From: Margaritifera margaritifera
Lineage: Eukaryota; Mollusca; Bivalvia; Unionida; Margaritiferidae
Direction of reading: 5' to 3'
Length of the DNA: 64,000 nt
Assembly (NCBI GenBank): GCA_029931535.1
Contig: JAQPZY010001659.1
Location: 3,602,001 to 3,666,000, forward strand
The position numbers were made by a program, and so were the translations under genes. Below, one piece after another: positions 1-12,689 of the stretch. Every line of letters begins with the position of its first letter. The stretch's first letter is position 1. The notes under the pieces were generated by a model, which saw nothing but the letters and a program-made list of their open reading frames with translations, searched no databases and was not told the origin of the DNA.

Positions 1-761
1 GCAATATATGCATAATTCATGATTATTTTTTGTATTTTGTTTTTATTTTATACATAGAACTATTTCTGTTAAACTGTGAGCAGATTTCTGTAATCAAGAA
101 AGGGCTGAAAATTATAATTAATATTGTTACCAATAATGTTTTCTTACATTTGAAAAAACAATTATGAAAAATAAATATGAAGTTGCATCCAGCTCAGACT
201 TTGGTGTATTTACTTTCAAATTTGTATTCAATTGATTAATTTTTTTTTCTCTTTCATTTTGCATATGGCCATTGTTTAGTTTGGGAAAAAAAAGCTAATT
301 TTGAAAACATAGGATAAGCACAATGGTTAGATAATGAAAATGGGTTTCATTTTTAACAAGATTGCATAAATTGGTCCCATTTTATAAAGCTGAATTGATT
401 TGACAGCTAGAGATACACAAGTATGATCATGGTGACTACATTGTATTTACAGTAAATCTTTGATAACATCAATCAATCAAATACTTGACAGCACCCTACC
501 AAGTTACTAGTCTCTGTGTACAGGCTTATGTTGCCTTTGACCTTGAAAAACTGTAAATGACTGAAAACTCAAAAATATTTTAGCACAAAACACTTTAGCT
601 TTTTTGAAGTTTCCATAAAGTTTCACTAATTGAGCTTATCCAAAAGCATGCATAACTTACATTAACTTTTTTTATCATTACATCATAAAATATTTATAAT
701 TAATAACATTCCAGTTATAAATATTAATGTAAATGTATTTAGGATACTAGATAATTAGTTA
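1..761. other. AT-rich sequence, no gene seen
   Basis: No supported coding frame or recognised repeat. The stretch is AT-rich with poly-A and poly-T runs. Confidence 0.5.

Positions 762-792
<31 letters not shown>
762..792. repeat. TG/GA compound microsatellite
   Basis: A short TG run with one GC interruption passes directly into a GA run. Confidence 0.9.
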
Positions 793-904
793 TTTACAAG
801 TACTAATTTATATCCTTACTTGATGTGGTCACACACAAAAACAGGATGTGTAATTTGAGTCTGTGATTACAGTAATAATTGCTTTAAATACGCCTGGCAT
901 AAAG

Positions 905-1700
905 CGGAGCATATTATGTTATGATGGTGTACATCCATCTGTGATACATGTACCAATTTTGTTTCTGCAAAAAAACTGAGTTGTCCACCATCTACAGTTA
1001 CCAAACTTTATGGATGGTTTGCATATGGGGTAAAGAAGAACTCCATTGATTTCGGGTCAACAGCTCAAAGATCAGTGTCACTGTGACTGAAAGAAAATAA
1101 ATTCTTTCTGCACAACGACTCAAATTCTCCATCATCTGCAGTTACTAAACTTTGTGGATGGCTTGCTGCACTTGGGGTAAGGAAGAACAGTATTAGTTTT
1201 GGGGTAAAAAGTCAAAAGTTACTGATTTGAAACAAGAAAAATTGTTTTGATACAATAACAAGTTCTCAACCATTTACAATTACCAATCTTTGTGGATGGC
1301 TTGTACTGGGGTTAATAAGGAAGAACCGTAACAATTAATTATTATTTTTTTTATCTGTTGTTACCAAACTTTGTGGATGGCTTACACTTAGGGTAAGGAA
1401 GAATCCTTTTGATTTAGGGGTCAGAAGGTCAAAGACCAAGGTCAATAACTGAAAAAAGAAAACTGGTTTCCACACAATAGCATTTGTATTTTACATCACA
1501 GACCTGGACCAAACTTTGTGGATGGCTTACACTTGGGGTAAGGAAGAATCCTATTAATTTAGGGGTCAAAAGTTCAAAGCTCAAGGTCACTGTGACTGAA
1601 AGAAGAAAAGTACATTCTGCACAAAAATGTCAGCTATCTACATAGAGGAGTATTAAACACAGACTGGGTGTATAAGCTGCCATTCATGGTACTCTTGTTT
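905..1700 (+). repeat. Core-repeat element, family C
   Basis: Four to five diverged tandem units share a block reading CTTTGTGGATGGCTTACACT followed by GGGGTAAGGAAGAA. Anchors at about 1006, 1150, 1288, 1369 and 1514 give spacings of 144, 138, 81 and 145, so one unit is internally deleted. The 3' side leaves the tandem part and ends in a weak hairpin (CCAT/ATGG) followed by CTCTTGTTTT at about 1690-1700, an end also seen in families A and B. The 5' boundary is uncertain. No protein is encoded. Confidence 0.75.
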
Positions 1701-2330
1701 TTTCTAGCATCAGATTGGATGAGATCTATGTTGAAATCCAAAACAATACTTAGACATGTAGGCTTTTATATCATACTTTTTACCATAAGCCTGTGCCTTC
1801 TGCATTGTGGTTTTACAATCATACAGGGCCATATATCCTAGCCATTAATTCCTAATTTATGAAGTTTATATAAATTTATAACTGAGTAATATTAGCCAGA
1901 AAAATCAGTCATTTACTAAACAAGTAAATCATTAAATCATTCAATCAAATGTATCAAAGTCCTCGGTGAGAAAAGGTTGTAAAGCAAGAAAAAAAAATTC
2001 CCATTGTGAATATTTATGACAATGAAAATCTTTTGCCTGACCTAAAATTTAATGATAAAAAGGTAATTGGCTATAATTACTTGGCACGATCCTAATGACC
2101 TAGCGCCAGTGTTCCCCCTTTCCACATATTTCTCTCTGGCCTGAAGGGACAGCAACTTTAAAAAGTTTCTGGTCTTCCAGAACATTCCAGATCTATTTGA
2201 GCTGGCCACAAGAACAGCTACTTAAGTTTTTTGTCGACTAGACCAGAAAATTATTTGGCATCGGACCAGCAGGCAGGCACTAATTTTGAATGCTGCTTTG
2301 TGCTACATATAGCAAGAACAATGCAGGTAA
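1701..2330. other. AT-rich sequence, no gene seen
   Basis: Nothing recognised apart from AT-rich sequence. No ORF with family resemblance. Confidence 0.4.
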
Positions 2331-2332
2331 AA

Positions 2333-2440
2333 GGTCATCACCTGGTGGTACAGTTCTTCCTCATTATAACATACTTTCTTATAACACGATTCTGGATGTA
2401 ACACAGTACAGTACAGCCCTACCCACTTATATCGACATCA
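2333..2440. mobile_element. TTATAAC-type transposon end fragment (family D-like)
   Basis: The stretch starts ACAGTTCTTCCTCATTATAA and carries repeated TTATAACA-like words followed by GTACAG. The same style of end is seen at 60296 and, inverted, at 3783-3945. Sub-terminal TATAAC repeats suggest a Tc1/mariner or pogo-like DNA transposon; that assignment is inference. Confidence 0.45.
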
Positions 2441-3782
2441 CTTATGTCAACAAACTGCCTAGGTCGACAAAACAGCAAAATCCCGGTCCCCTGGTTGATT
2501 ATTACTACCAAATTTGTCATGCTTATGTCAAAGTCAAGAAAAAAAATAAATGTATATGTCAACAGAAGCCATAGATCCCAGCTTGAACAAATCCTTTGTT
2601 TTCTAATCATTTATGTTGACAAGCTGCCAGTTCCGACCCATACTTTGTTCTACAATTATTTGATGCTGCTGCCAAGCTTTAATGTTGCCGATTAACAAAC
2701 GGGCATTTGTTTGGTCCTCCAAAGTTGGCCTTTCATGGCAACTTCAATAAATAAAAACAATGCACCCTTCATCAGAAGAAGATATCTTCAAACCTGATCG
2801 ATTGTTGCATTTTCCAAAGTGATCGGTGATTGAAAGACGTTAATTGTGCCGCGAGTTTCCTTTTCTGCAGGAAGAAAAGTAACTTTATTTATGATTATGA
2901 TGGCTACCAACAGCAGTGTAAAATGCAAATTCTACTTATGCTTAATTAAAACTTTTTAAAAAGAACTGTCATTGAATGTTTTGCGATCAGTGAGAATTCA
3001 TAACTTGTTGACAGGTTTTCATTTCCCTATGAATATCCACATCCCATTGTTAGCCTCAGTAAGATGGCTACATTTGTTGTCTTAGGCAGACCAAAATCAA
3101 GGTCAATTTAAGTACATGTAGCATCTAAAAAACAATATACAGCCACGTGCTACTGACAACAATGAATATCGTAGTGAATTGTTGGTTGACAATGGATATA
3201 GATCAAACGAGGGCTACCATTTTTTAATATGTGTGTTTTCTAACTACCGTTTTTTTTTATACGTGTGTTTTCTAATAGGATGTAACCGATATGTGAATTT
3301 TCTAACATGTGACCTATGCTCGAATTCATGGATTTTTCATATACATGTACTTAACACATTATGGATTTTATTACACAAAAGTAACAAAAATGTAAGTTGT
3401 CAATATGCAAGTGTATTTCACACTGGTTTTATTTCTTTTAGGTACTCAAAATTTCCATTGTTTATTTTTTCAAAGTGTAAATCCTACTCACTGACAACAG
3501 GTCACTCCTTACAGATGAATTTCACTTGCATGCGGGTCAAAGAGAAATGTGCTTTTTTCAGACCCCCCCCCCCCTCCAACTTATCTCAACATCCGCTTAT
3601 GTCGACAATATTGACTTGGGCCTGAGGATGTCAGCATCAACGGGTAGGACTCTACCACTATAGACCCCATGACCAAAATCATACCAGTGCATAAGAATAT
3701 GGATTGAAAGAAAACAACATGAAGCTTAGTGTTATTATCTTTATTTCCTTTTTAAGACACTATTATTTGACAAATTGTAATC
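2441..3782. other. Non-coding, possible decayed DNA transposon interior
   Basis: Words resembling TTATGTCGACA recur near 2425-2470 and, in related form, near 3590-3610, as sub-terminal repeats of one old DNA transposon might. The open frames here are short, cross poly-T and poly-C tracts and show no protein-family signature, so none is called. A poly-C tract lies near 3568. Confidence 0.3.
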
Positions 3783-3945
3783 ATCCACGCTTTACCAGTT
3801 TTCGGTATATAATGCTGTTCTCAGTATATCACGATTCGGAATATAACGCTGTTCTCACTTTAATGTTGTTCGGTACATAACTTGGTTGGCAGTTATGGAC
3901 CCCAACTACCACATTATAACAAGGAAGAGCTGTAATTGGAGGTGT
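3783..3945 (-). mobile_element. TTATAAC-type transposon end fragment, inverted
   Basis: Several imperfect units of a TATAACGCTGTTCTC-like word are followed by a terminus whose reverse complement starts AGCTCTTCCTTGTTATAA. This is the same end type as at 2333 and 60296, in the opposite direction. It could pair with 2333 as the two ends of one degraded element. Confidence 0.45.
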
Positions 3946-4691
3946 CAGTAACTGCTTAAGGCTCAGGCATGCCAAGATCAAGTGAACACCGAGTCTGCAC
4001 TTGAAAAGATTGATTTTTAGATATTAAAAAGTGCAATTGATTCTTAAGATCTACAAAAATAGATAGTTAAGGAATGGAACTGTATATTTAAGTTTTGTAA
4101 GCATTGTGTGTTTGTATACATGTGTGTATTTTTTCCCAAAAAAGACAAGTATTTTTGCCATTAGTTCTTAAATGGATTCTTTCACATGTACATTTAATAC
4201 TAAACTTTGCAGTGTCTCATAATCTTGCAAATAACCATTTAACATGTTTCTCCCAACAGTAGCAACTGGTTCATGATGATAGAAAACCTATGTTAATAAA
4301 AAAAACTTGCAGACTTTATTGCCAAATACTTTGGTGTTGTCCTGCATGGCCAATGCTATATTTAAGATTTTGTTCAGGTTAATTAAGCAGAGCCCTGTGG
4401 TGAGGATCTCCTGAAATTAACAGAATGGTGGGCTTAACAGGTATAGGCTTACTGTTGATAACCACATTGGTGATGATAATGAAGTTATCCTAGTAATGGA
4501 AGGGGTCTGTTTGTAAAATTATGCATGTTGTTATTGTTTAATTCATTATTGTGCTAATTTAGCTTACATCATTGCTTCCATCATCCTTGACTACAGTATC
4601 TAGATTTTTTGGGTTATTAACCCATCCACATTCTAGACTTAGAGTATTCTAGTTGATTTGTTTTGGATTGACTGGTTTTTAGCCTACTGGT
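3946..4691. other. No gene seen
   Basis: AT-rich, without an interpretable coding frame or repeat. Confidence 0.4.
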
Positions 4692-6288
4692 CATAGACCA
4701 GAATAGCTTATGTGATGGTCCGTTGTCCATCATCCATTGTCTGTTCATTAGCACAAGTTTTGAGGATTGCCATTTTACTTTACACACACATTCATCCCAC
4801 TGTATAGATGATCCTAAATGAAAATGGTGCCACTCAGCCATCCAATATGGCTGCAACAGAGGTCAGTTTGAAAATATCGTTATCGCTACTCCTCCAGTCC
4901 TGAATGGATCATCATTCATATCAACATGGGTTTTCACTAAATGACTTCTTAGGATGACTAGTTGGCCCTAAATGAAAATGGTGCTGATCTGATGTCCAAT
5001 ATGGCCACCACAGTGGCCATCTTAAAAATCTTATTATCACTACTCCTCATAAACGGACAGTCATATTGACATGGGATTTTCACCAGAAGACTTCTTATGA
5101 TGTCTCATTGGACCATAATGAAAATGGTGTGGATCTGATATCCAATATGGCCACCACAGCGGCCATCATAAAAATCTTGTTATCGCTACTCCTCGTGAAT
5201 GGAAAGTCATATTGACATGGGGTTTTCACCAGAAGAGTTCTTATGATATCTCGTTGGTCCTAAATGAAAATGGTGCCAATCTGATGTCCACTTTGGCCAC
5301 CACAATGGCCATCTTAAAAATCTTGTTATCGTTACTTCTCCTGAATGGAAAGTCATATTGACATGGGGTTTTTACCAGAAGACTTCTTATAATATCTGGT
5401 TGTGCCTAAATGGTATTGATCTGATGTCCAATATGGCTACCACAATGGCCCTCTTGAAAATATTGTTATCAGCATGGAGTTTTCACCAAAAGACTTCTTA
5501 TGATGTCTAATTGGTCCTAAATGAAAATGGTGCTGATCTAATGTCCGATATGACCACCAGAGTGGCCATCTTAAAAATATTGTTATTACTACTCCCCCTG
5601 AATGGATGGTTGTATCAGCATGAGGTTTTTACTAAACAGCTTCTTATGATATCTAGTTGGTCCTAAATGGAAATGTTGCCTTTGAGACATTCAATATGCC
5701 TGCCAAAGTGGCCATCTTGAAAATCTTGTTATCACTATTTCTCCTGAATGGATTGTTATATCAACATGGAGTTTTCACTAAAGGACAGTTTATGACGCCT
5801 GGTTGGTTGTAAATGAAAATAGTGCCAATTTGACTTCTAATATGGCTGCCACAATGGCCATCTTGAAAATCTTGTTATCACTACTTTTCCTAGTTGGCTG
5901 GTCATATTGACATTGTGCTTTCACCAAAAGACTTTGTATGATGTCTAGTTGGTCCTTAAAGGAAATGGTGCCATCCTGATTTCCATTATGGCCACCATGG
6001 CACCCATCTTGAAAATCTTGTTATTATTACTCCTCCAGAACAGAGCATCATATCAACATTGGGTTCTTATGATGTTTTGTTGGTACTAAACGAAAATGGT
6101 GCCAATCTGACATCCAATATGTCCACCACAACAGCTAATTTTAAAATCTTGTTATTGCTGAAGAATATCAGCGAAGGTTTCAACACTCAGCAGTTAAAGT
6201 TTTTTTCAAAAAATGGTCTTATCTTGAATTCAAGAAAATTCTTTTTAGCCTGTTGAGCATCAGTCCCTTTTGAGGGAGCCTTGTTTTA
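4692..6288 (+). repeat. Core-repeat element, family A, copy 1
   Basis: This is a full-length-looking element. A unique 5' part (CATAGACCAG...; a 'tccatcatccattgtctg' stretch) leads into about nine units of roughly 146 bases. Each unit contains CCTAAATGAAAATGGTGCC, a 'tccaatatggccaccaca' block and CTTGAAAATCTTGTTATC. One unit near 5404-5514 is shortened. The 3' part is non-repetitive and ends in a hairpin (AGTCCC/GAGGGA) then GCCTTGTTTTA. The same 5' part, core and 3' part recur at 18642-22220. The short ORF at 6059-6256 is repeat sequence, not a gene. Confidence 0.85.
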
Positions 6289-6976
6289 GTTTAGCCTATG
6301 TAAACATGCCAGGTTATTGCTTGCGCAAAATTAGGATACCAGTCGTTGTTTGGGGTTCTATTTTGGGAATTAGAGCCTCAGGAACACTGTTTTTATTTTT
6401 ACTCTTTTTATGAAGTTGAATTAGCTGAATTTTTCCTACAACTTGGCTTCAGGTAAGTCTTGCAGTAAGGGACATTTCGGTATACTATATTTCTCATTAT
6501 GGACCATTCTTGATGCAAGCATCTGTGTGAAGAAAACCATATGTCCCACAGCATTTGTCTAATCTTCATGCGTCTGAAACATGTGTTTTCAATTCTGCAC
6601 CTAAAGAATCAGGTACTAATTTCAGTAATGAGTGTTCCAAAGTCAACTATGTAAAAGGATGAAATTTCATCAGTTAAACATTGTCTCTATTTTTTTCAGT
6701 TACAGCTAGGATAAGTTCCCAAAAGATTCTTTTTACACAACTTTTTCTTTTCATTATCAACCAAGCATGGTCAGTCAGGCCCTTATATACTCTATTTTAT
6801 CTTCACCCATTTCTAGACTGGTTCCCATTCTTCCATAGAATTAGTATGATGAGTCCTTTAAGTACTTTGCTTGCATGATTGACTTTGTAGGCATAGATGT
6901 GGTGTTTTCTTTCCACTAGTTAAATGGCTTTCACCATCCATTAGTCATAATATCCAGTGCTTACAAGATAAAAACT
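6289..6976. other. No gene seen
   Basis: AT-rich. The 65-residue ORF at 6681 has no recognisable feature beyond AT-driven hydrophobicity. Confidence 0.4.
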
Positions 6977-6984
6977 CTTTAGAT

Positions 6985-7106
6985 CAGAGGTTCTCAAACT
7001 GTGGTCCATGAACCACTGGTGGTCCGCGAGCTCCATTCATATCCTATAGGAAATATTGTCTTTAATAGTCAAGTGGTCCGCGAACAAAAAATTTTGAGCA
7101 CCACTG
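6985..7106. mobile_element. Short hAT MITE with 8-base target duplication
   Basis: The element begins CAGAGGTTCTCAAACTGTGG and ends TTTTGAGCACCACTG, imperfect terminal inverted repeats of hAT style. It is flanked on both sides by the identical octamer CTTTAGAT (6977-6984 and 7107-7114). At 122 bases it is non-autonomous. Internal GTGGTCCGCGA words are inverted relative to each other. Confidence 0.9.
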
Positions 7107-7114
7107 CTTTAGAT

Positions 7115-7894
7115 GATAAAGACCCAAACCATGTCCTCTTGTATTATGCTGACAGACTTGACATTTTATTGTCCATGAATAAAATGATTTTTGAGTGAAT
7201 AATAAAAAATGAAACTGATAATACTGATTTGTGTTGTAGCTGTAAATACAAATTGCACCAACAAGGGTAGTAAATATTTGAAATCTCAGTTGTGTCAGAA
7301 GTGTCCAATCATGCACAGCCGTTAGAAAGATTGGAATTTTATTCTCTTATGGAAGGGTTTCATGGTGTGTGCAACTATACCTCTACATGTTGCAGCTAGA
7401 TGAATGGAGCAGTGAATAAAAGAATTGAATTTGAATGACTTCTTGATGATGGTTGCAGGGATGAATGATCTGTAATTGCTTACTATTGAAATAGACACTC
7501 AGGCAATTAGTGTAGTTTAACAGTAATCTGTGCATAAATTGCTTTTGCAGCAAATTGGTTAGTGAACTTGGTCAAAAATCTACTTCTCCCATGCCTACAA
7601 AATAAGATTAGTTCCAGTTAGTAGAGGAGAATTACAATGTGAAAAGATGCTTCAAATTGTTGGTTCTGTTTCATCATGTCAGTACCAAATAAGTACAATC
7701 CTTAGTGTTATATCCCTAGCTTTGGATTCTTTGTTCCATAATATGTGGTGCAATGGTTAGACTAGGGGGACACAAGAAAAACTTTCTTATAAAAAAGCAA
7801 CAAAAGCCCTTTGTAATGCTGCTATAGATGCCAACAAAGTAATCACTTCATCTTGCCTGTTTTTGCAGGAGAGAAAATGCCATCTTTGCTTATG
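7115..7894. other. No gene seen
   Basis: No coding signal or clear repeat. Confidence 0.4.
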
Positions 7895-8190
7895 TGCAGT
7901 ATGCATCAATCTGTAAACAGCATTGACCCTGACATTCCAGTGCATACAGTGTTTATCCCATTATAAGACTGGGACACCTTACTATCTTTGCTTGTGTACA
8001 GCATATATCCATCTGTGAACAACATTGCCCCTGACATTCCAGTGCAGTGTTTCTCCCATGATAAGACCAGGGGGCCTTGCCTTACAATTTTTGCTTGTGC
8101 ACATGTACAGCATACATCCATTTGTGAACATTGACCCAGACATTCCAGTGCATTAGTTGTTTCTCCCATAATAAGATCAGGAGACCAGTC
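7895..8190 (+). repeat. Three-copy tandem repeat of about 104 bases
   Basis: GACATTCCAGTGCA recurs at about 7931, 8033 and 8139, each preceded by a CATCCATCTGTGAACA-like block and followed by a TTTCTCCCATAATAAGA-like block. The 87-residue minus-strand frame is a by-product of the repeat. Confidence 0.8.
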
Positions 8191-8504
8191 TAATACATTT
8201 TTAAAAAGCAGATTATGGGCTAATTATCAGACAAAGATATCTTCAGTAATTATTGGACAAAATTTTATTAAAATAGGGGTTGGGTTTATCATCAAGCATG
8301 GGGTTATCATTGGATAAACACAGTAGTGGCACCAGCAGATTTATGTATACTCAATTATATGCTGTTCATCCTACGAGTGATTTAAAGCCAATAACATAGA
8401 CATTGATCTGCCAGTGCATTACCGGTAGGTTACAACAGATCTGTTGGTGCTGTTGGCCGATGGGTGCACATTATATACAGATAAAAACAACACTCCCTCA
8501 TTAG

Positions 8505-8692
8505 AATTAAGAAGGTTCTTCATTATAACATTGTTCCTGTTATAAGACAAGTGTAGTCATGGATCCCATTTCATTATTCAGTAGTTGAATTATTTGTATT
8601 ATGTACTTCATTATATGGCTGTCTCACTATATGATGGTAATACTCTATGACTCCCATGGACAGTGTTATAATGGGGGAGTGCTGTATAGTAT
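8505..8692 (+). mobile_element. MITE family D, copy 1
   Basis: Ends are GGTTCTTCATTATAACATTG on the left and ACAGTGTTATAATGGGGGAG on the right, an imperfect inverted pair. The whole stretch matches the reverse complement of 14577-14755 over its length. No ORF. I could not settle a target duplication. Confidence 0.75.
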
Positions 8693-9012
8693 AGGAAGTT
8701 TTGGGGTTTCCCTTTTTGATGTCACAGTCAACCATGCACATTTGAGTGGCCATCAATTCAATGGCCACTGCTATGTAAAGTAATCATGTTTAGTGTCTAG
8801 GTTCTGCTTGATAAATCTCATGAAATCCCTAAACTCAGAAGGATTGAATTAATTCTTACTCATATCAGTTCAGTTTTGCATATTGAAAGTTATTAATTTG
8901 TAATTAAAAGATATTAAGGATGGTGAATCAGGGCCTGGTATAACATTATATCATCTACACTGTAATTCTGTTCATTGCTAAGCCGCTGTGCAATTCATAT
9001 TTGTTAAAACTT

Positions 9013-9257
9013 ACAGTTGTTGTTATTGTTGTTGTTGTTGTGGGTTTAACACCATTTTTCATCACATAATAGGCTATACATGGTGGGCAGTAAATCTGGT
9101 GAAGGAAGAACCCAAATAAACTCCAGGAAGAACCACTGACCCAAGGGATGCTACTGACAAGCATTGGCCGAGCCCTAGACTCAAACCCACGTAGACAGAG
9201 GTGGTATCTCAGTGATCTGTAAAGGCAAACGCCTTAGACCACTCGGCTACCAGGAGC
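9013..9257 (-). mobile_element. SINE S2 with tRNA-Leu-like head
   Basis: On the minus strand the head reads GGTAGCCGAGTGGTCTAAGG, a box A typical of tRNA-Leu genes, with GGTTTGAGTCTA in the box B place. A conserved body containing CCACCATGTATAGCCTA follows. The tail is TGGTGTTAAACCCAC plus (CAA)n. It is not a functional tRNA gene, because the body continues far past the acceptor-stem position. A diverged copy lies at 51150-51388 on the plus strand. Confidence 0.85.
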
Positions 9258-10440
9258 CCCAGAATTAGCGTTTCACCCTAATTTAATTCACCCTAATTTA
9301 ATCAAAATTTGCCTACAGTTTGTGTTTTTATTTAACATTTTTTTGCTTATTGAGGTCAACTTTCATATTACTGTTTATTTGGCAAAGTCCATGGATAACA
9401 ACTTCACTTCAGTGAGAAAAACTATTCTGATGCAAAGCCTGACATAGTTAACCAAATACTGACAAAAATTTCCAGAATATTTATTGAAATGAATACATTA
9501 TATAGATAAAGTTATATTCTTTTCAGAGAAAAGGACAACTTTAGAAGTGATTATTTAACTTCAATTTCATGCAAATCTCTATCATTGATAAGAAGTAGCA
9601 AGTTTTGTTTTTTAACCAAATCTTGTCACACATTTCAACGTTTGTAGAATATATTCCACTTCTGATGATATATGATTTCATAAAACAATACATAAAGTAA
9701 ATAATAGATGATGTATATAGTGTGATTTAATTGTTTAAAGACAAACAACATAAAATAAATGCATACAAGATGATTTTTTAGCCAGCCCTGTTACGCTCTG
9801 TTGACACTATTTAAAGCCTAGATGACAGCCCAACAACCCTTGTTACTGTAAATAGAACCCAACTGCACATCCCCCCCCCCCCACACACACACATATAACA
9901 TATGATACCCTAGTATATCATGAAACCCTCATGTAACTATGGTCAGGATAATTTGTATCCATGCATCCTATACATTCATTAAGAGGAATGGGATAATACT
10001 TGATTTCCATGCACATTACATTTTTGTAACTGTAATAACTGTATATTATAATAAATAAATATCATTAGGCTCCAGCAAGTAAACAACATAATATACAGTC
10101 ACTGGTGTGGCTTAATTAAAATAAAAAAAATAAATTGTAATCTGTATTGATCTAAATACAAAATACATAATAAGATAAAAAATATCTTTAGTGGGGCAAA
10201 CTCACATTTGATCCAATACTGGATCTGGTAACTTAGCATAAGGCAGTATTCAGATCTATACTTAACATTGAAATCCTTCTATTTCTTTGGATTTCATTTC
10301 AGTTACATCTTACCCATGCAATGCAATAGACTCAGATGATGGGACAGGGAGGCATGATGGTGAAATTTTAGAATGAAATATACAAGTCTAGAATATATGT
10401 TAGTAAATGATATGTCATACTTTTAACCTCAAATTAATCA
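9258..10440. other. Non-coding; would hold the 3' side of the membrane-protein gene
   Basis: AT-rich, with a poly-C/CA tract near 9870. If the exon at 10448-11238 is spliced onward, later exons or the 3' UTR would start here on the minus strand. I could not identify a convincing acceptor plus coding exon by eye. Confidence 0.35.
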
Positions 10441-10445
10441 ATCTC

Positions 10446-10448
10446 ACC
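10446..10448 (-). promoter_or_regulatory. Probable splice donor at end of exon
   Basis: On the minus strand the reading ends ...GAC AG|GTGAGAT. CAG|GTGAGA matches the U1 consensus closely. The in-frame TGA that closes the open frame lies inside this donor, so the apparent stop is probably intronic. Confidence 0.6.
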
Positions 10449-11238
10449 TGTCATTTCTAACATCTATGTTGTTTGTATCAGTGGAGGGCTCCTGCTTCTG
10501 ATTAACAGCTCTTGGACTGGTTCCATTTTCTGAACTTTCTTTTAGTGATTCTCTGCTGTCACTTCTGTCAGTCTGTCTTTTCTTGCGACAGCAGCATCCA
10601 AACAATGCAGCCATAATACTTAAGCTGAATAGTGCTGCTACTGCAGTTGCTATAGAAACTACAACCATTTCACTGGATTGTTTGGTTAGTTGTTGGGACT
10701 CAGATTTTAATTCTGCAAAATTAACTTGATCAGTTATGGTAAGAATGCCTCCTGTTCCTCCTTGCTGTACAATATTATATCTGTGAGTCAAAGTCTTTGG
10801 GATTGGAGTATCCTCAGCATCACCTTGTATCTGTGAGTAAATTCCTCCTGTGTTAGATTTTATAGATAGTTGCTGTAGATGTTTTCCCTCAGAAGTTTGT
10901 GTGGAATCTGACTTTTGTCTGACCTTAAGTGCAGTTGTATCTCCATGTGAGGAGAATGGGGAGGGGGAGTGGTATTGTTCAGGCAGCAGCACTGCATAGC
11001 TACGGTCTGAATCAGATTCAGCAACTAGAGGTTTAAAGGGGAGAACAACCACATCCCTGATGCTGTCTCTTCCTTCCATTTGTTGCTTAGAGCCCACCCC
11101 CATTTCTGAATCTGCTATCCACTGAATCTTCCAATTACCTACTGGCAGACAGACACATGCACAGACACTTATAGATAGGAGAATACAAATCTGCTGCTTC
11201 ATCATGAGGTGTTTTCCATGCTTCATACTTGAAAACAT
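10448..11238 (-). CDS. Small type I single-pass membrane protein, probably one exon of a longer gene
   Basis: The open frame gives 264 residues before an in-frame TGA. Residues 12-33 form a signal peptide (two Met, then a hydrophobic run ending in a Cys-rich CACVCLPVG). Residues 34-190 are a hydrophilic, Ser/Gln-rich ectodomain without recognisable domains. Residues 191-214 are one membrane span, followed by GCCCRKKR: a cysteine cluster suited to palmitoylation and a basic stop-transfer signal. The remaining 45 or so residues are a Ser/Asn-rich polar tail. The topology implies extracellular N-terminus and cytosolic tail. I recognise no family and assign no function. The first Met (11238) lies too close to the TATA box at 11249-11256 to be preceded by a normal leader. 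Met 12 (11205) or Met 13 (11202) gives a cleaner signal peptide and is my preferred start. The frame ends in a good splice donor, so the true C-terminus probably lies in another exon. Confidence 0.7.
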
Positions 11239-11248
11239 ATTGATGTGC

Positions 11249-11256
11249 TATTTATA
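11249..11256 (-). promoter_or_regulatory. TATA box
   Basis: CTATAAATAGC on the minus strand places TATAAATA here. Transcription starting about 30 bases downstream would begin near 11225, after the first Met codon and before Met 12. No other core promoter element was identified. Confidence 0.5.
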
Positions 11257-12689
11257 GAGGGAAAATGTATCACAGAAACTACAGGAAGAAATTAAGCTAA
11301 CCAGAGTTGTGGACAGTAGCTAGCCGGAAATCTGGCACAGGTTACATTTAGATGTTTTATAAATATAAATGAATACACATGTCATTTTTCATAAGAATTT
11401 ACATGTTACATATAATGAAATCCTTTGCCAAATACATGGACCAATGGCAGGCTAATATAATTCATTCTATAAATAAACATTCCATTACTGTACAGGTCAT
11501 TTACTTCCAACAATCTTTCATCACTATTTGCAACACAGTATATTCCTAAATAACTGAATCCACAAAGTTCGTTTGACTTTGATATGATGAGAAATCACAT
11601 TTAAACTTGTCTTGGTGAAATGGGGTAATCTAATGCTTTCAGAACACATTAGCGTGGAGTCAGACTGAAAGGTCAAACTCCCAAGTGCTGGCTTCCTTTT
11701 GAAATCATCAAACCCCTCTTTATGCACATTTACTCAGCTGTAACTGGCATACAATGGATTTCTTTTTAGGAATACATTCAAGTTCTCCAGAAGGAAGCTT
11801 TTTGCTGTCAGTCAGTTGAATTAAATCCTTAACCACCTATCAGTACATTAAAATAGCTAGTAAGACTTGGAGACAATTACATTTTTGCCACATGAGTAAT
11901 ATTAGTCAGCAGTAGTGGGTGGTAAAACACTGGTGGTACAGCACAGCAATTTTTTTATAAATTGACATTGGTGAATTCACAGGTAGAAATTGTTGGATTT
12001 ATTTATCTCATGAGTTGATTAGTATCCCTCCAGGGTAATACAAGAAAAGATTTAACACCGAAGTTATATTTGAATAGTGGTATTAATGTTCATGGAATGT
12101 AGCAGGTTGATTTCATCTGACCTCTAATGACTGTACTGCCACTAATTGGATTGTTGTTCTCTCTGTGAACACACTACCTGTAACCTCTTGACCAACTGCC
12201 AGTTCTAGATAACAATGGAGATTAATTAGTAAATACAGATATAGGAATCCATCCACTAACAATCAGAATGTCAATAAATAATCCTGATCACAAAGCATAC
12301 ATCAGTTATTTCACAATATATGGGGGTGTTTTAAATTTGTGCAGACTGATTTTCATACCTCTACCCATGCCAAATACTGCACACTATTGTTCACAAGAAA
12401 AAGAACAGCTATAGACACATACTGGATTGATATTGAATGTGTTGCTAGCCAGGCCCACAGCTCTACAGAAGATGAGCATCAGTTAGTGTTATCAGTCCTG
12501 CAAGATAAGCAGGGCTTATTTGTGTACACTATCTGTGATGAAGATCCATGGCACTGATAGTATGAGCTGGAGGAGTCTGTATCATACAGCTGCCAGATGA
12601 GGGATCTCACACTGTGAGGCAAGGGCTGAAGCAATTTCTCAAGTTGTGTATCACATAGTTATAGTAGTCTCTCATCTTGTGTACACATA
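11257..12689. other. No gene seen
   Basis: Upstream flank of the membrane-protein gene. The ORFs at 11524 and 12339 lack any domain or membrane signature and are not called. Confidence 0.4.

Noticed and set aside
3179..3625. 148-residue frame with hydrophobic stretches
   Set aside because: It is T-rich, runs through a poly-C tract, has no domain, and lies between transposon-end fragments.
10444..10446. The TGA as the true end of the membrane-protein gene
   Set aside because: Not fully excluded, but it lies within a strong CAG|GTGAGA donor, so I treat it as probably intronic.
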